A stretch of 64,000 bases of DNA from JBCBKL01 sp038521825 (lineage in GTDB: Bacteria; Pseudomonadota; Alphaproteobacteria; Rhodobacterales; Rhodobacteraceae). The stretch covers positions 90,857-154,856 of the forward strand of contig JBCBKL010000007.1 of the NCBI GenBank assembly GCA_038521825.1, written 5' to 3'. The notes beneath the pieces were generated by a model. It was given only the letters and a program-made list of their open reading frames with translations. It did not search any database and was not told where the DNA came from. Within the stretch, counting starts at the first letter, position 1. Each line of letters opens with the position of its first letter. The position numbers and the translations under genes were made by a program. Of the stretch, positions 8,632 through 18,180 are shown one piece after another.

Positions 8632-9699
8632 TCATTTTCGGCCAGCGTCGTCCTGAACCTCAGCCCGGTCCCGGAAAGCCTTTGGTGTGAGCCCGGTCCA
8701 ACGTTTGAAACTACGCGCGAAGTTCGACGACGATTCGAACCCTAGCGCGCCCGCAATGGACTTGATGGGTTGCGTGCTGCCTGACAGCAGGGCACGTGCG
8801 CGGTTCTCACGGACCTGATCCATTAGTCTTCGATACGATGTTCCCGACCGATCCAGTTGTCTTCGCAGGCTGCGTTCAGAATATCCGAGTTCCATTGCGA
8901 CATCTGAAAGCTGCAAGGTCAGGTTTGGATGAGCCTCCAAAATGGCCATAACTTGAGTGACAGGCGTCGCCTCGTACGCAGCCGTGGCAGCAAGCTGTTC
9001 GCAGAGCATCAATAGCCGCGCGTGATTGATTGGATCGCTGCCGGGAAGCGGTTCGTCCAATAAGAAGCGTGGAAAAACGAGCAGGTTTTCGGTTTCATCA
9101 AAAGTGACGGGGCAATTGAGCTGATGGTCAACATCGCTCCACCCTTCTGGCCGACTGACCATCGCCTGCGCCCGGCTCAATGTATGCTCCTGTTTGCGCA
9201 TCGCGTTGAGCAGCGAATTGATTGCGACAAGCGCGCTGCTGAACATGAAATACTCGATGTCGCCATATGGGAATTTGGAGCGCAAGCAAATGGCTGCCTC
9301 ATCCTCTGTCAAATCAGATCGGTCACTCACAACTGCGATGTCCAGAGACGGAAAATTCAGCGGCAAGAAGCGCGCGAGAACATCCAACCCGGCACCTAAA
9401 CTGGGCGCGTTCATCGCCGTGTGTGCTGGAAGACCAATATTGGCGGGCTCAAACCGCAACGCGAGCGTGATCCCAAGATGCGGGTTCTGCGTGGTGCTCA
9501 GAGCATTTTCGAAGAGGCGCTGAATCGGCTTGAAAATGGTCCGAAACTCGGAACTTTCCAAATTTTCTTCGACCAAGCCGGTTTTGGACAACAATGCGTC
9601 TGCCGGGTACCCCTGTCTTCGCAAAACCCGGAATACAAACCCTGGATAGCTCATGGGAATGACCGGATCGTCTGGTGTAAAGGTTTTGAGGGGCATCAT
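8632..9699 (-). CDS. AraC-family transcriptional regulator
   Basis: A 355-residue regulator of the OruR/ArgR-like type. The N-terminal two thirds match the arabinose-binding-like domain of this subfamily (for example PHLGITLALRFEPANIGLPAHTAM near residues 72-95). The C-terminal 100 residues hold both AraC helix-turn-helix units: LQLSDVAMELGYSERSLRRQL and IKSIAGALGFESSSNFARSFKRWTG, the latter the family signature. The start has two consecutive ATG codons (9699 and 9696). It is followed on its strand by the 40-bp dyad and the frameshifted secreted protein, which it may control. The effector is unknown; relatives sense amino acids or fatty acids. Confidence 0.88.
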   Translation of the reverse strand: MMPLKTFTPDDPVIPMSYPGFVFRVLRRQGYPADALLSKTGLVEENLESSEFRTIFKPIQRLFENALSTTQNPHLGITLALRFEPANIGLPAHTAMNAPSLGAGLDVLARFLPLNFPSLDIAVVSDRSDLTEDEAAICLRSKFPYGDIEYFMFSSALVAINSLLNAMRKQEHTLSRAQAMVSRPEGWSDVDHQLNCPVTFDETENLLVFPRFLLDEPLPGSDPINHARLLMLCEQLAATAAYEATPVTQVMAILEAHPNLTLQLSDVAMELGYSERSLRRQLDRSGTSYRRLMDQVRENRARALLSGSTQPIKSIAGALGFESSSNFARSFKRWTGLTPKAFRDRAEVQDDAGRK

Positions 9700-10322
9700 C
9701 TCTCATCCAATATCAACATCTGGACGCTGGCAAGCGGCTCCACTAGCGGCCAAAGCGTTCGAGTTGCGCCCGCCGCTTGATGCGCATGTGTCTCTCACGG
9801 CGACCAGTTTTCAGGCAAGCTTTCACTGAGTTGTGTTAACGAGACACGGCCACCGAAACAGCGCATCAATGGAGCGCGAGATAAAAAGGTTGCCGCATTC
9901 GGCACGCAACTGGTTGTTGTGACGGGCTTTTTCAGCCGCACCCATTTATGTGATGCGGCGACGATGCGGTTAACGCACTGACTTTGCGAGAATAATTCAG
10001 CGGCACATTCCCAATGGACGCTTTCTGCGGCGTCAAATTCAACGCAAAATCAGATATTTAGGTACCTTTGAGCGGCAAAGGTTGGAGGCGTGCTGTGCGA
10101 TTTCCTCATCAACACCAGACACTAGGCACGTGTTGCCGCACCTCTTTTATCTTGCAGTCTATCAGATGGTCCGTGTTCGTCGCCGACTCTGATCAGTCTG
10201 TGTGTCTCGATCTGAATCTGCGCACCGTCCGATTTACACGCCGCAGCTTGTCGAACCGCGATGACGAGTGTTGAACCCTGCACAACGTGACCTGGTGCCC
10301 CATGCTAATCGGCATGACACCT
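9700..10322. other. Intergenic stretch without recognisable gene
   Basis: About 620 bases with lower GC than the neighbours and no convincing ribosome site or protein family in any frame. It presumably holds the AraC promoter at its left end. On the right it borders the decayed element, so part of it may be leftover mobile DNA. I see no copy of the tRNA-Ser 3' end here that would mark the far attachment site. Confidence 0.5.
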
Positions 10323-10612
10323 ATGCCTCGCATCCCTCGACCGTGCGCTCACCCGGCCCAGCCGGTCGATGTCGCGCGGATCGAGGCAGCACTGGTGAAG
10401 GTGGCCGTGCTGGTCACACAGGACCGGCCTTCGCACCGATCTTCGAGCGGCTGGAGGCGGAACTGGCCGCGGCCGTGAAGAAAGAGAAGCGGCTGTCGGA
10501 AGCGCAGCGCCGGGCGCAGGCGTTATTGGCTCAGAAGGCAATGCGGGCGACGAGCTTGGCGACATGTTCCAGCGACGCGCCCTTGCCGTATCGTTCCCGG
10601 TGGAGCCGGTGA
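10323..10612 (+). pseudogene. Broken small ORF paired with the integrase
   Basis: A plus-strand frame reads PVDVARIEAALVKVAVLVTQD and then breaks; the continuation APIFERLEAELAAAVKKEKRLSEAQ lies in another frame. Adding one C near 10424 would join them as TQDPAFAPIFERLE. The rebuilt protein is about 75-80 residues, helical and charged, and resembles small hypothetical proteins often encoded tail-to-tail with integrases in Rhodobacteraceae genomes (from memory of the group, not searched). The 3' end runs over the end of the integrase remnant. It is probably non-functional. Confidence 0.5.
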
Positions 10613-11801
10613 CCGAACAGGTCGCGCCTGATCCGGTCGTCGATCCCGTCGGCGAGCATGCGGTCCTCGAAGGAATGGCGAAGCGAGTAGAAGGAGTGGC
10701 GCGGCGTCTCGAGCAGGCCATTCGCGCGGAGGAACTTGTTCACGGCCGCGCTGAGGGTCGCGCGGTTGCGGTAACGCGGGAAGCCTTGAGGGTACGGCTT
10801 GAAGGCCTCGAGCGAGACCCCGGTCAGCGGGATCACGCGGCGGGCGTAGTGGCTTTTCAACTGCCGTCCCTCGGGTTCGATGGAGATGTACGGCACATCG
10901 CAATCGAGGCGGATCGTGTCCGCCGTCAGCGCCGCACCCTCGGACGGCCGGTAGCCGGTGTTGATCATGCCCAGGAGTAAGGCGCGGGCCTGGCTTTTCA
11001 ATCCCTCCAGCCCACGGGTGGCGAGCAGCCGCGTTCTGATCCACTCCTCGCTGAACGGCGGGCGCGTTTGCTTCTCACCCTCTCTTTGAAGGACAATTCG
11101 CCCAGCGGCAGTGCAAGGCCAAGACGCTTCATCGTGTTCACGGTCTTGAGCACATCACCAAGATGGATCAGGTCCTTGTTGGCCGAGTTCGCCGTGACCT
11201 CGCCCGCTTCGATCCGGCCGAGCCAGTGCTGGCGGAAGTCCAGCATGTCGTCGTGGGCGATGTTGGCGATCTCCTTATTGCCGACGACCGCGACAAAATT
11301 CTTCACCGCCTTCTTGCGCGGCGCCTCCCAGCGGCGCAGCTGGTCCTCGCCCTTGCCCAGCGTCTTCTCCTTGGCAAGCGTCCAATAAAGCTCCAGCGCC
11401 TTGCCGACCGTGATGCGGGGCTCGGCAACGGTACCGAGAAGGGCGGCGGCTTCCACCGAGTCAGGCTGGTTCGCAGGCGCGGGAATCGCCTCGACGCGCT
11501 CGACCACATCCTCGACCGGCAGCTTGGCCACGGCCCCTACATCCAGATACCGAAAACCCTGAGCCCGCGCGAGGTCGCGGGCAGCTTCATAGCGCGCACC
11601 TGCTTCAGCACTGTTCCCGGCCAGCCGCGCCTCCCACGCCTCGATCATCTAGCTCCACGCGCGATCCGCCTTGCTTCTGGCAATGGTATCGGAATCGGTA
11701 TGAAGGCTGATCCAGACGGTTTCACGCGGCTCGATCCCCCGATACCGGCGCGGGACGCGCCGGCGGAGGTGGTAAAGACGGCCTCGTTTCGCGATGCTCA
11801 T
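10531..11801 (-). pseudogene. Tyrosine integrase remnant, nonsense plus frameshift
   Basis: The rebuilt integrase starts at the ATG at 11801 (MSIAKRGRLYHLRRRVPRRY) and meets an in-frame TAG at 11649-11651 right before MIEAWEARLAG. It then runs in frame to about 11070 (ELSFKERV), where a two-base change, probably an extra AG in GAGAGGG, shifts the frame. The catalytic domain follows in the new frame: Arg in INTGYRPSEGAAL, the HxxR box in FYSLRHSFEDRM, GH, and the nucleophile Tyr in ERYGKG. So all active-site motifs survive but the gene is broken twice. It begins 143 bases from the 3' end of tRNA-Ser and reads away from it, the classic layout of an element integrated at a tRNA gene. Confidence 0.82.
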
Positions 11802-11943
11802 GGCGGAAATCCTCCGCGTTTGTGCAGCAAAATGTGTAGCAAAATGTGCAGAAAATCAAGCGGACCAAACACCGCCACTAGCGCGAAAATGCCGAATTCT
11901 GCTCTACTATCAATCGGTTGTGAGATAGCGATTTCGAGGAAAA

Positions 11944-12033
11944 TGGCGGAGCGGAAGGGATTCGAACCCTCGAGACGGTTTCCCGCCTACACACTTTCCA
12001 GGCGTGCGCCTTCGACCACTCGGCCACCGCTCC
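11944..12033 (-). tRNA. tRNA-Ser (GGA)
   Basis: A 90-base type II tRNA on the minus strand. The 5' acceptor strand GGAGCGG pairs with CCGCTCC, followed by G and an encoded CCA. The anticodon loop is CTGGAAA (anticodon GGA), the long variable arm is present, and the T arm contains GGTTCGAATCC. The 3' half is a likely attachment site for the decayed integrase next to it. Confidence 0.95.
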
Positions 12034-12181
12034 GTCGGCGGGTTTAGCGAAAATCCGCGGGGGAACGCAAGGACGGCTGCAATTTTTTGTTGTCGCCGCC
12101 CCTGCCCTTGTCGCCGGGTCAATGCCGCCCCCATCTATCGGTTGTCGGGCATTTGCGCGCGATCAACACAAGGACTTTGCC

Positions 12182-13132
12182 ATGAACCGAAGAGAGATGA
12201 TGCAGACAAGCGCCCTGGCCGCCGTCGGGGCGGGCCTTGCCCCTGCCCTGCCCGCCTTTGCAGCCGCTCATGCCGCAGCACTTCCTGTTGCGCAACGTTT
12301 CAAGATCGGAGACCTGACCGTAACGGCGCTGTCGGACGGGTACCTTCCAATCGAGCCCGGCGTGATGAACGGGATCGAAGCGGATGAGTTCAATGAATTT
12401 GCCGCCCAAGCTTATCGCGCACCCGGCCCTATAGCGACGGGCGTCAACGCATTTCTGGTCGATAATGGATCTGAGCTCACGCTTGTCGATGCGGGAACAG
12501 GGTCGATTATGGGGCCTCAACTTGGCCAGCTTTTTGCTCAGCTCGAGGCCGTAGGCGTCGCGCCAGATGCCGTCACCCGTGTGATCGCCACGCACCTGCA
12601 TCCCGATCACATCGGTGGCGTCGTATCAGGCGGCAAGAACCCGTTCACGAATGCCGCACTGGTTGTTTCGCAGGCCGAGGTCGACTTCTGGACGAATGCC
12701 GACATCAAGGCCGGCGCTCCTGAGGGGGTACAGGGCTTTTTTGACGTAGCCGCCGGTGCGGTGGCTGCCTTCGGTGACCGCCTAACAACCGTCGAGGACA
12801 ACGCCGATCTGGGAAGCGGGATGACTGCCATGCTCATGCCCGGCCACACCCCCGGCCATATGGGTGTCATGCTGGACGGTTCCGACACCCAGTTGCTCGT
12901 CTGGGGCGACATCGTCCACGTCGGCCCGGTCCAGTTCGCAAGGCCCGAAGTGACCATCGCGTTCGACACAGATGCCGAGATGGCCGCCGCGACGCGGGCA
13001 CGCGTCTTTGACATGGTGGCGACCGACCGGCTCATGGTGGCGGGGGCGCATATCTCGTTCCCTGGCTTCGGATATGTCGAGCGGGCGGGCGAGGGTTTTG
13101 CCTGGGTTCCCGCGCCTTTCCAGTACGGCTGA
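12182..13132 (+). CDS. Exported metallo-beta-lactamase-fold hydrolase
   Basis: A 316-residue protein. The start has AAGGA 7 bases ahead. The N-terminus NRREMMQTSALAAVGAGLAPALPAFA looks like a twin-arginine (Tat) leader with weak flanking match, or a Sec signal, so the enzyme is probably periplasmic. The zinc-binding motif THLHPDH is at about 137-143 (His138, His140, Asp142, His143). Further metal ligands are in MPGHTPGHMG and in WGDIVHVG. The overall layout is that of quorum-quenching-lactonase-like or related MBL hydrolases, but the substrate is not known. The gene stops immediately beside the end of mscS on the other strand. Confidence 0.85.
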   Translation: MNRREMMQTSALAAVGAGLAPALPAFAAAHAAALPVAQRFKIGDLTVTALSDGYLPIEPGVMNGIEADEFNEFAAQAYRAPGPIATGVNAFLVDNGSELTLVDAGTGSIMGPQLGQLFAQLEAVGVAPDAVTRVIATHLHPDHIGGVVSGGKNPFTNAALVVSQAEVDFWTNADIKAGAPEGVQGFFDVAAGAVAAFGDRLTTVEDNADLGSGMTAMLMPGHTPGHMGVMLDGSDTQLLVWGDIVHVGPVQFARPEVTIAFDTDAEMAAATRARVFDMVATDRLMVAGAHISFPGFGYVERAGEGFAWVPAPFQYG

Positions 13133-15502
13133 TCAGTTTGCAGCAGCGCCGGTGTCGTCTGCAGCGACATCGGTGCCTTTCGCATCCGTTTCCGAATCGG
13201 CATCGGTCTGAACGGTTTCGCGAACCCCCGGGGCGTTGCGAAACCAGATGTCGGTCTGTGTGAACGGGATCTCGATATCCTCTTCGACAAAGCGTGCTGC
13301 GATCTTGTGATGAAGCTCGCTCTTGACGCTGAGTGACCAGTTCACATCCCTCAGGATCGCGCGGATCTCGAAGTCGAGCGAACTGGCACCAAAGCCTGCG
13401 AACAGAACCGCAGGCGCCGGATTGGCCAGGATCATCGGGTGGTCCTGTGCGATCTCCCGCAAGATGTCCTCAACCCTCCGGGTATCGGTCCCATAAGCGA
13501 CCCCGACCGAAACAATGATCCGGCCCACGGTATTGCCGCGCGTATAGTTGGTGACTGTGCCACTCACGAGATCTGCATTGGGGATTATGACGTCGGACCG
13601 GTCGAACGTTTCGATGCGGGTCGAGCGGACGGAGATGTCGCGGACATAGCCCATCTGTCCGCCAACTTCGATCCAGTCGCCTTCTGAAATCGGGCGTTCA
13701 ATCAGCAGGATAATACCTGACACGAAGTTTGAAACGATGTTCTGCAGGCCAAAACCGATGCCGACGGAAAGGGCACCGGCAACAATGGCGAGGGATGAGA
13801 GATCAATCCCGGCGGTTGTAATCGCAATGAGTGCGGCAAGAAATATGCCAAGATAACCGGTGCCCGAAACAATCGCATTACGTGCCCCGACATCGAACCG
13901 GGTCTTGGGCAGAACCGAACGTTGCAGGGCGCTCTGCAGGAGCCGGGTCACCACATAACCAACGGCAAAAACAATCGCGAAAGTCAGGAAGTCTATGGGC
14001 GAGATCGTTGTTTCACCAATCGTGAAACCGGCGAGGAAACTGTTCCAAAGCTCGGTCAGGTCGGCGACGCGGACTCCCCAAAAGAGCGACAGAAGCGGCA
14101 CCGAGGACAGCAGAACCACGAAATTCAGCAGAACGGGTGTCAGGGCGTCCCGGCTGTCCTCTCCCTTACCCGTGACCCAGAGATAGATATCCTCGACCAA
14201 GCGCTGCAGTACCATGACAAAGCCCAGAAGCGCGAGCGACTGGATTGTCGGATACAGGATGAAGTTGCCGGCAAACCCGTATCCCAAAGCCGCGAAGACG
14301 GGCGCAATTGGCGCGAGGATCATAGCAATGCGGCCGACGATCCGAATAACCCGCGCCCCGCCCTGTTGAGCCTCTGCCTCCTCGTCCCCGGCCCCGACTT
14401 TCGACAGGATCTGGCCTAGCCGGAACAGGATGAGACTGCTGATGACGACAAGCGGGAAGGACAGGACTGACCGCTCTGCAGCATCGTAGTTGTCAAAACC
14501 GACGACGAGTTCGTGCAGTCCACGCAGCACAATCATTACAGCCAGCGCGGTTCCGTACCAGCGTGCCTCGGCCCGTTGGTTAGCCGACACCTTGATGATG
14601 GCAGCCCGTTCGTCCTTTGCGAACAGACGTTCGCAGAGCCAGCGGACGATCAATATGACGGCCGCATAGGATGGGAGTTCGTCCAGTATCAGCGATCCTC
14701 GGATCCCGAAGATCGCGAGCTGCTGAAGCCCTGCCACCAGAGCTGCAACGCCGATAAACGGCAGCACGATACGGCCCAGCGAAACAAGCAGGTCCCAGAC
14801 GTTGCCACCGCGCCCGCTTCGTTCATATAGCCACCTGCCAAACCGATTGGACCAGGCGCGTCCGCGACCAATCAGAACGAACGCCATGAGGAAAAGGACG
14901 CCAGCCACGGGCAATCCGTCGCGCAGTTCTGCGAGATGCACAGGATTCCGAATGGCGTCGCGAACTTCACCCACCGTCGAAAGGAAGGATTGATTCACAG
15001 CTTCAAGGGCGCGCGGCCACTGGGTCGGGTTCAGCGGCGATGGCCCGAGCGAGATGAGCTCCCGCGCTTGTCGTTCGCGAATGACTCGATCGATTTCGTC
15101 AATCAGACCATCGGCGAGCGTGTAAGCCTGATCTGCTTCGATTGACGGCGCTTGCAATCGCGCAAGTTCCGCCTGAAGGTTCGATCGACGCTGCGCCAGA
15201 TCGGGCTCTTCATTGCCGTTCTCCGGCGCAGGTCCGAGCGCATTGAGCTGTGACCGGATCGTTCGCAGCCGGGCGTCGTTGCCTTGGCGCGCCGTTTCAA
15301 ACTGACTTCGGTATTCGGCGATGTCAGAGCGCAATGTCTCGAGCGCCGCGTCCGACGCCCGCCCAGCCTCGATCGCGGCGATGGCGCGATCACTGAGCGC
15401 CTCCCATGCATCATAGTCGGGCTGCGAATTCTGCGCGCTTGCCAGCGTCGCGATGAGCGTCAGGATAAACGCAAAGGACCAATAGCGGAGAAACCGCATC
15501 AT
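13133..15502 (-). CDS. MscS-type mechanosensitive channel (DUF3772)
   Basis: A 789-residue inner-membrane channel. The start ATG at 15502 overlaps the cysK stop as ATGA. A signal peptide (MMRFLRYWSFAFILTLIATLASA) leads into a periplasmic helical region (about 25-190, the DUF3772 type domain). A series of membrane helices follows from about 220 to 590. The MscS core is at the end: ITTAGIDLSSLAIVAGALSVGIGFGLQNIVSNFVSGIILLIERP contains the pore helix, and the beta domain follows with RSTRIETFDRSDVIIPNADL. The last 35 residues are an acidic, Ala/Asp-rich tail. It probably protects against hypo-osmotic shock. It is the last gene of the trg/cysK run. Confidence 0.88.
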   Translation of the reverse strand: MMRFLRYWSFAFILTLIATLASAQNSQPDYDAWEALSDRAIAAIEAGRASDAALETLRSDIAEYRSQFETARQGNDARLRTIRSQLNALGPAPENGNEEPDLAQRRSNLQAELARLQAPSIEADQAYTLADGLIDEIDRVIRERQARELISLGPSPLNPTQWPRALEAVNQSFLSTVGEVRDAIRNPVHLAELRDGLPVAGVLFLMAFVLIGRGRAWSNRFGRWLYERSGRGGNVWDLLVSLGRIVLPFIGVAALVAGLQQLAIFGIRGSLILDELPSYAAVILIVRWLCERLFAKDERAAIIKVSANQRAEARWYGTALAVMIVLRGLHELVVGFDNYDAAERSVLSFPLVVISSLILFRLGQILSKVGAGDEEAEAQQGGARVIRIVGRIAMILAPIAPVFAALGYGFAGNFILYPTIQSLALLGFVMVLQRLVEDIYLWVTGKGEDSRDALTPVLLNFVVLLSSVPLLSLFWGVRVADLTELWNSFLAGFTIGETTISPIDFLTFAIVFAVGYVVTRLLQSALQRSVLPKTRFDVGARNAIVSGTGYLGIFLAALIAITTAGIDLSSLAIVAGALSVGIGFGLQNIVSNFVSGIILLIERPISEGDWIEVGGQMGYVRDISVRSTRIETFDRSDVIIPNADLVSGTVTNYTRGNTVGRIIVSVGVAYGTDTRRVEDILREIAQDHPMILANPAPAVLFAGFGASSLDFEIRAILRDVNWSLSVKSELHHKIAARFVEEDIEIPFTQTDIWFRNAPGVRETVQTDADSETDAKGTDVAADDTGAAAN

Positions 15503-16533
15503 GCGTCCTCGAACACACCCGGGATGCTGGCAGGTGCCTCGGTCAGCCATGATGGCAACGGCAGGTCTTTGCTTTTGAGGAATTCCGGATTGAAGAGCTT
15601 GGACTGATAGCGCGTTCCATAGTCGCAAAGAATGGTCACGATCGTATGCCCCGGCCCCAAATCTCTTGCCAATCGGATTGCACCAGCGACGTTGATACCG
15701 GACGAGCCACCCAGACAAAGACCTTCTTCCCTCAACAGGTCGAACACGATAGGCAACGCCTCGGCATCCGAGATGTTGTAGCTGAAATCCGGGCGAAAGC
15801 CTTCGAGGTTGGCGGTGATCCGCCCCTGCCCGATCCCTTCGCTGATCGAACTCCCATGCGACGCGAGCTCTCCGGTCGTATAGAAGGAGTGCAGCGCGGC
15901 TCCATCTGGGTCGGCGAGCCCGATCTTGACGCCCTTGGGCTGCAAAATCTCGGCCACACCCGCGAGCGTTCCGCCTGACCCGACCGCACAAATGAACCCA
16001 TCGACCTTGCCGTCGGTCTGGTCCCAGATCTCTGGCCCCGTCGTTTCGACATGGGCGTGACGGTTGGCAACGTTGTCAAACTGGTTCGCCCAGATCGCGC
16101 CATTGGGCTCTGTCTTGGCCAGGGTTTCGGCCAAACGACCGGAATAACGGACATAATTGTTGGGGTTGCGATAGGGTGCCGCAGGCACTTGCACCAGCTC
16201 CGCGCCCGCCAGCCGCAGCATGTCTTTCTTTTCCTGGCTTTGCGTTTCCGGGATGACAATCACCGTTTTGAAGCCCATCGAAGCACCCACCAGCGCCAGA
16301 CCGATCCCGGTATTTCCGGCCGTCCCTTCGACAATCGTGCCGCCGGGCCGCAGCAGACCCTTTGCCACAGCGTCCCGAATGATGAAGAGCGCGGCGCGGT
16401 CCTTGACGGACTGGCCAGGGTTCATGAATTCGGCCTTCCCGAGAATGGTACAGCCCGTCTCTTCGCTCGCCTTTCGGAGCTTGATGAGAGGCGTGTTCCC
16501 GATGGCGTCGGCCAAATCCGAAGCGTACCGCAT
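15499..16533 (-). CDS. cysK: Cysteine synthase (O-acetylserine sulfhydrylase)
   Basis: A 344-residue PLP enzyme making cysteine from O-acetylserine and sulfide. The PLP lysine is Lys44 in MNPGQSVKDRAA. The phosphate and substrate loops are EGTAGNTGIG (about 69-78) and AVGSGGTLAG. IGNTPLIKL near the N-terminus is the family opening motif. It is longer than E. coli CysK (323), with extra C-terminal residues. It follows trgB by 54 bases and overlaps mscS. In Rhodobacter sphaeroides trgAB and cysK form a locus needed for high-level tellurite resistance; the same order here supports the symbol. Confidence 0.92.
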   Translation of the reverse strand: MRYASDLADAIGNTPLIKLRKASEETGCTILGKAEFMNPGQSVKDRAALFIIRDAVAKGLLRPGGTIVEGTAGNTGIGLALVGASMGFKTVIVIPETQSQEKKDMLRLAGAELVQVPAAPYRNPNNYVRYSGRLAETLAKTEPNGAIWANQFDNVANRHAHVETTGPEIWDQTDGKVDGFICAVGSGGTLAGVAEILQPKGVKIGLADPDGAALHSFYTTGELASHGSSISEGIGQGRITANLEGFRPDFSYNISDAEALPIVFDLLREEGLCLGGSSGINVAGAIRLARDLGPGHTIVTILCDYGTRYQSKLFNPEFLKSKDLPLPSWLTEAPASIPGVFEDA

Positions 16534-16587
16534 GAGCCGGTCCTTTCCTGAAAACTGAATCAGATGTACTCCCGCCCCAACCGGACC

Positions 16588-17712
16588 TCAACCCGCGGCG
16601 GTACCAGAGTAATCCGCGCGCAGCCGGTCACGGTGATGGGCAAGCCAGTAGGTCAGCAGGTTGAGCGGCGCGTTGGCCGTGACTTTGGTCTCTGACCGCT
16701 CAAGCAAGGTGTCGAAGGGCAAGATATGGGCCTGGATGTTTTCACCTTCGCTGTCCACACCACCGCTGCGCCGCGCATCGTCTGGTAGATCACAAAGGCC
16801 GACATAGAGGTGAAAGAAGTCTGTCGCCGCCCCGGGTGACGCGTAATTCCGGCCTACCAATTCGAGGTGCCGGAAGGTCAATCCGGCCTCTTCCTGCGCC
16901 TCGCGGTGCGCTGTTTCCTCGGGTGTTTCGCCCGGATCGACGAGGCCGGCAACCGGCTCAAGTTGCCAAAGCGCCGGATCACCCCGCCCCAGTGGCCCAA
17001 GCCGCACCTGCTCTACCAACAGCACCCGATCGCATACAGGATCGTAGGGCAGAACGATCGCCGCGTCGGTTGAGACAAAGACCGCACGGTCAATCGGATC
17101 GCTCATTTGGCCATCGAACCGTTCATGCGACAGCGTGAATTCATCGAGCGCAAAGAACGACGAATAAACCCGGCGTCTTTCGATGATATCGACCGCGCCG
17201 CGCAAGGTCAGCGGATCGTGCGATCCTTCTTGGGCAATCAGCCGGGTGGTTGCCCGCGCCAGAATTCGGGGAAAGAGGCCTGCCAGTTCCTTGGCCGACC
17301 GCGATCCGAAGTACAACATCGCCTCTTCGGCGGCCACCATGATCAGGGGCGACCACCTTTCGATCCAGCGATCCAATGACCAGATGTCCCCGTCGACAGC
17401 CCGGCCCGGAGCGGGCAGATAAGCCAGCGCCTGCGCCCCGTTTGCCAAGGTAACCTCGGTCGTCTTGCAGCCATGGCCGCCCTGGTAGAAATCGAGACGA
17501 GCCAAATCCGCCTCGGTCAGATCTGCAATCAGGACACCGGGCGCGTCTTCGCCCGCCGCCCGCTGGATCATCGGATAGAAACTGCCCGAAACGGACCGCA
17601 CGACATGATCAGGCAGCGCCGTTTCGATCAGATCGACGTCAAGGGAACGACCCAGAACCAGTTCCAGCAAAGGCTGATAACGGAGCGCGCCGTAGAAGAA
17701 GCATTGAGCCAC
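16588..17712 (-). CDS. trgB: TrgB-like fusion: GGCT-type domain plus Nudix hydrolase
   Basis: A 374-residue two-domain protein. Residues 1 to about 115 look like a gamma-glutamylcyclotransferase/AIG2 fold (FFYGALRY opening and the later PGRAVDGDIWSLDRW region). Residues about 205-350 are a Nudix hydrolase of the ADP-ribose pyrophosphatase type, with a complete Nudix box at 256-278 (GLVDPGETPEETAHREAQEE is its first part). ADP-ribose or a related nucleotide diphosphate is the likely substrate of the Nudix part. The gene lies 3 bases after trgA and ahead of cysK, as in the tellurite-resistance locus of R. sphaeroides. How this enzyme contributes to resistance is not known from sequence. Confidence 0.85.
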   Translation of the reverse strand: MAQCFFYGALRYQPLLELVLGRSLDVDLIETALPDHVVRSVSGSFYPMIQRAAGEDAPGVLIADLTEADLARLDFYQGGHGCKTTEVTLANGAQALAYLPAPGRAVDGDIWSLDRWIERWSPLIMVAAEEAMLYFGSRSAKELAGLFPRILARATTRLIAQEGSHDPLTLRGAVDIIERRRVYSSFFALDEFTLSHERFDGQMSDPIDRAVFVSTDAAIVLPYDPVCDRVLLVEQVRLGPLGRGDPALWQLEPVAGLVDPGETPEETAHREAQEEAGLTFRHLELVGRNYASPGAATDFFHLYVGLCDLPDDARRSGGVDSEGENIQAHILPFDTLLERSETKVTANAPLNLLTYWLAHHRDRLRADYSGTAAG

Positions 17713-17715
17713 GCG

Positions 17716-18156
17716 TCAATTCCACTTGCGCCAAGAATACTCCGCTGCAAGTCCGGTGATGATCCCGCCGCCGACCAATGTGCCGATGATCGTGACGGTC
17801 CCCATGATCAGCGCGTATTCGGCGCCGATCTGAAAGACGGCTATGATCGCCTCGAACGGACCATCATATCGATTGCGCATGGCGAGGCGTGTCATTTCGT
17901 TGGTCGCCTGCACAAAGATGCCCCAGAACACCAGCAAAAATGCACCGGTCAGACCCACGTTTATGGCAGATGTCCATCCACGGCCCATGCGCGGACCAAC
18001 CGCGATCCAGCCACTCAGGATGCCGATGAACATGTTGATCGGGGTGAAATAGCCAAATGCAGTGCCCTCGGGCATCAGCGGCATGATCTGCCCCGATACA
18101 ATAAAGGCCAGAATTGCGAGGGTCGCTGCGGCCGTCAGGCGTGCCGCGTTAGGCAT
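17716..18156 (-). CDS. trgA: TrgA-family membrane protein
   Basis: A 146-residue protein with four hydrophobic segments (about 5-24, 36-54, 63-84 and 112-138). The order and residues PEGTAFGYF, GWIAVGPRMGRGW and RLAMRNRYDGP fit the TrgA family described for tellurite resistance in R. sphaeroides. It sits 24 bases after cfa and 3 bases ahead of trgB, so all are probably on one transcript. It is placed in the inner membrane; its biochemical role is unknown. Confidence 0.88.
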   Translation of the reverse strand: MPNAARLTAAATLAILAFIVSGQIMPLMPEGTAFGYFTPINMFIGILSGWIAVGPRMGRGWTSAINVGLTGAFLLVFWGIFVQATNEMTRLAMRNRYDGPFEAIIAVFQIGAEYALIMGTVTIIGTLVGGGIITGLAAEYSWRKWN

Positions 18157-18180
18157 TGATCTTTCCGCTGCTCGTCATTC

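Noticed and set aside
10068..10274. 68-codon plus-strand frame in the gap before the element
   Set aside because: No ribosome site, no family, and Cys/Arg-rich composition typical of chance frames.
15503..15991. N-terminal extension of the mscS gene
   Set aside because: It lies over cysK in another frame; the ATG at 15502 overlaps the cysK stop and starts a signal peptide.
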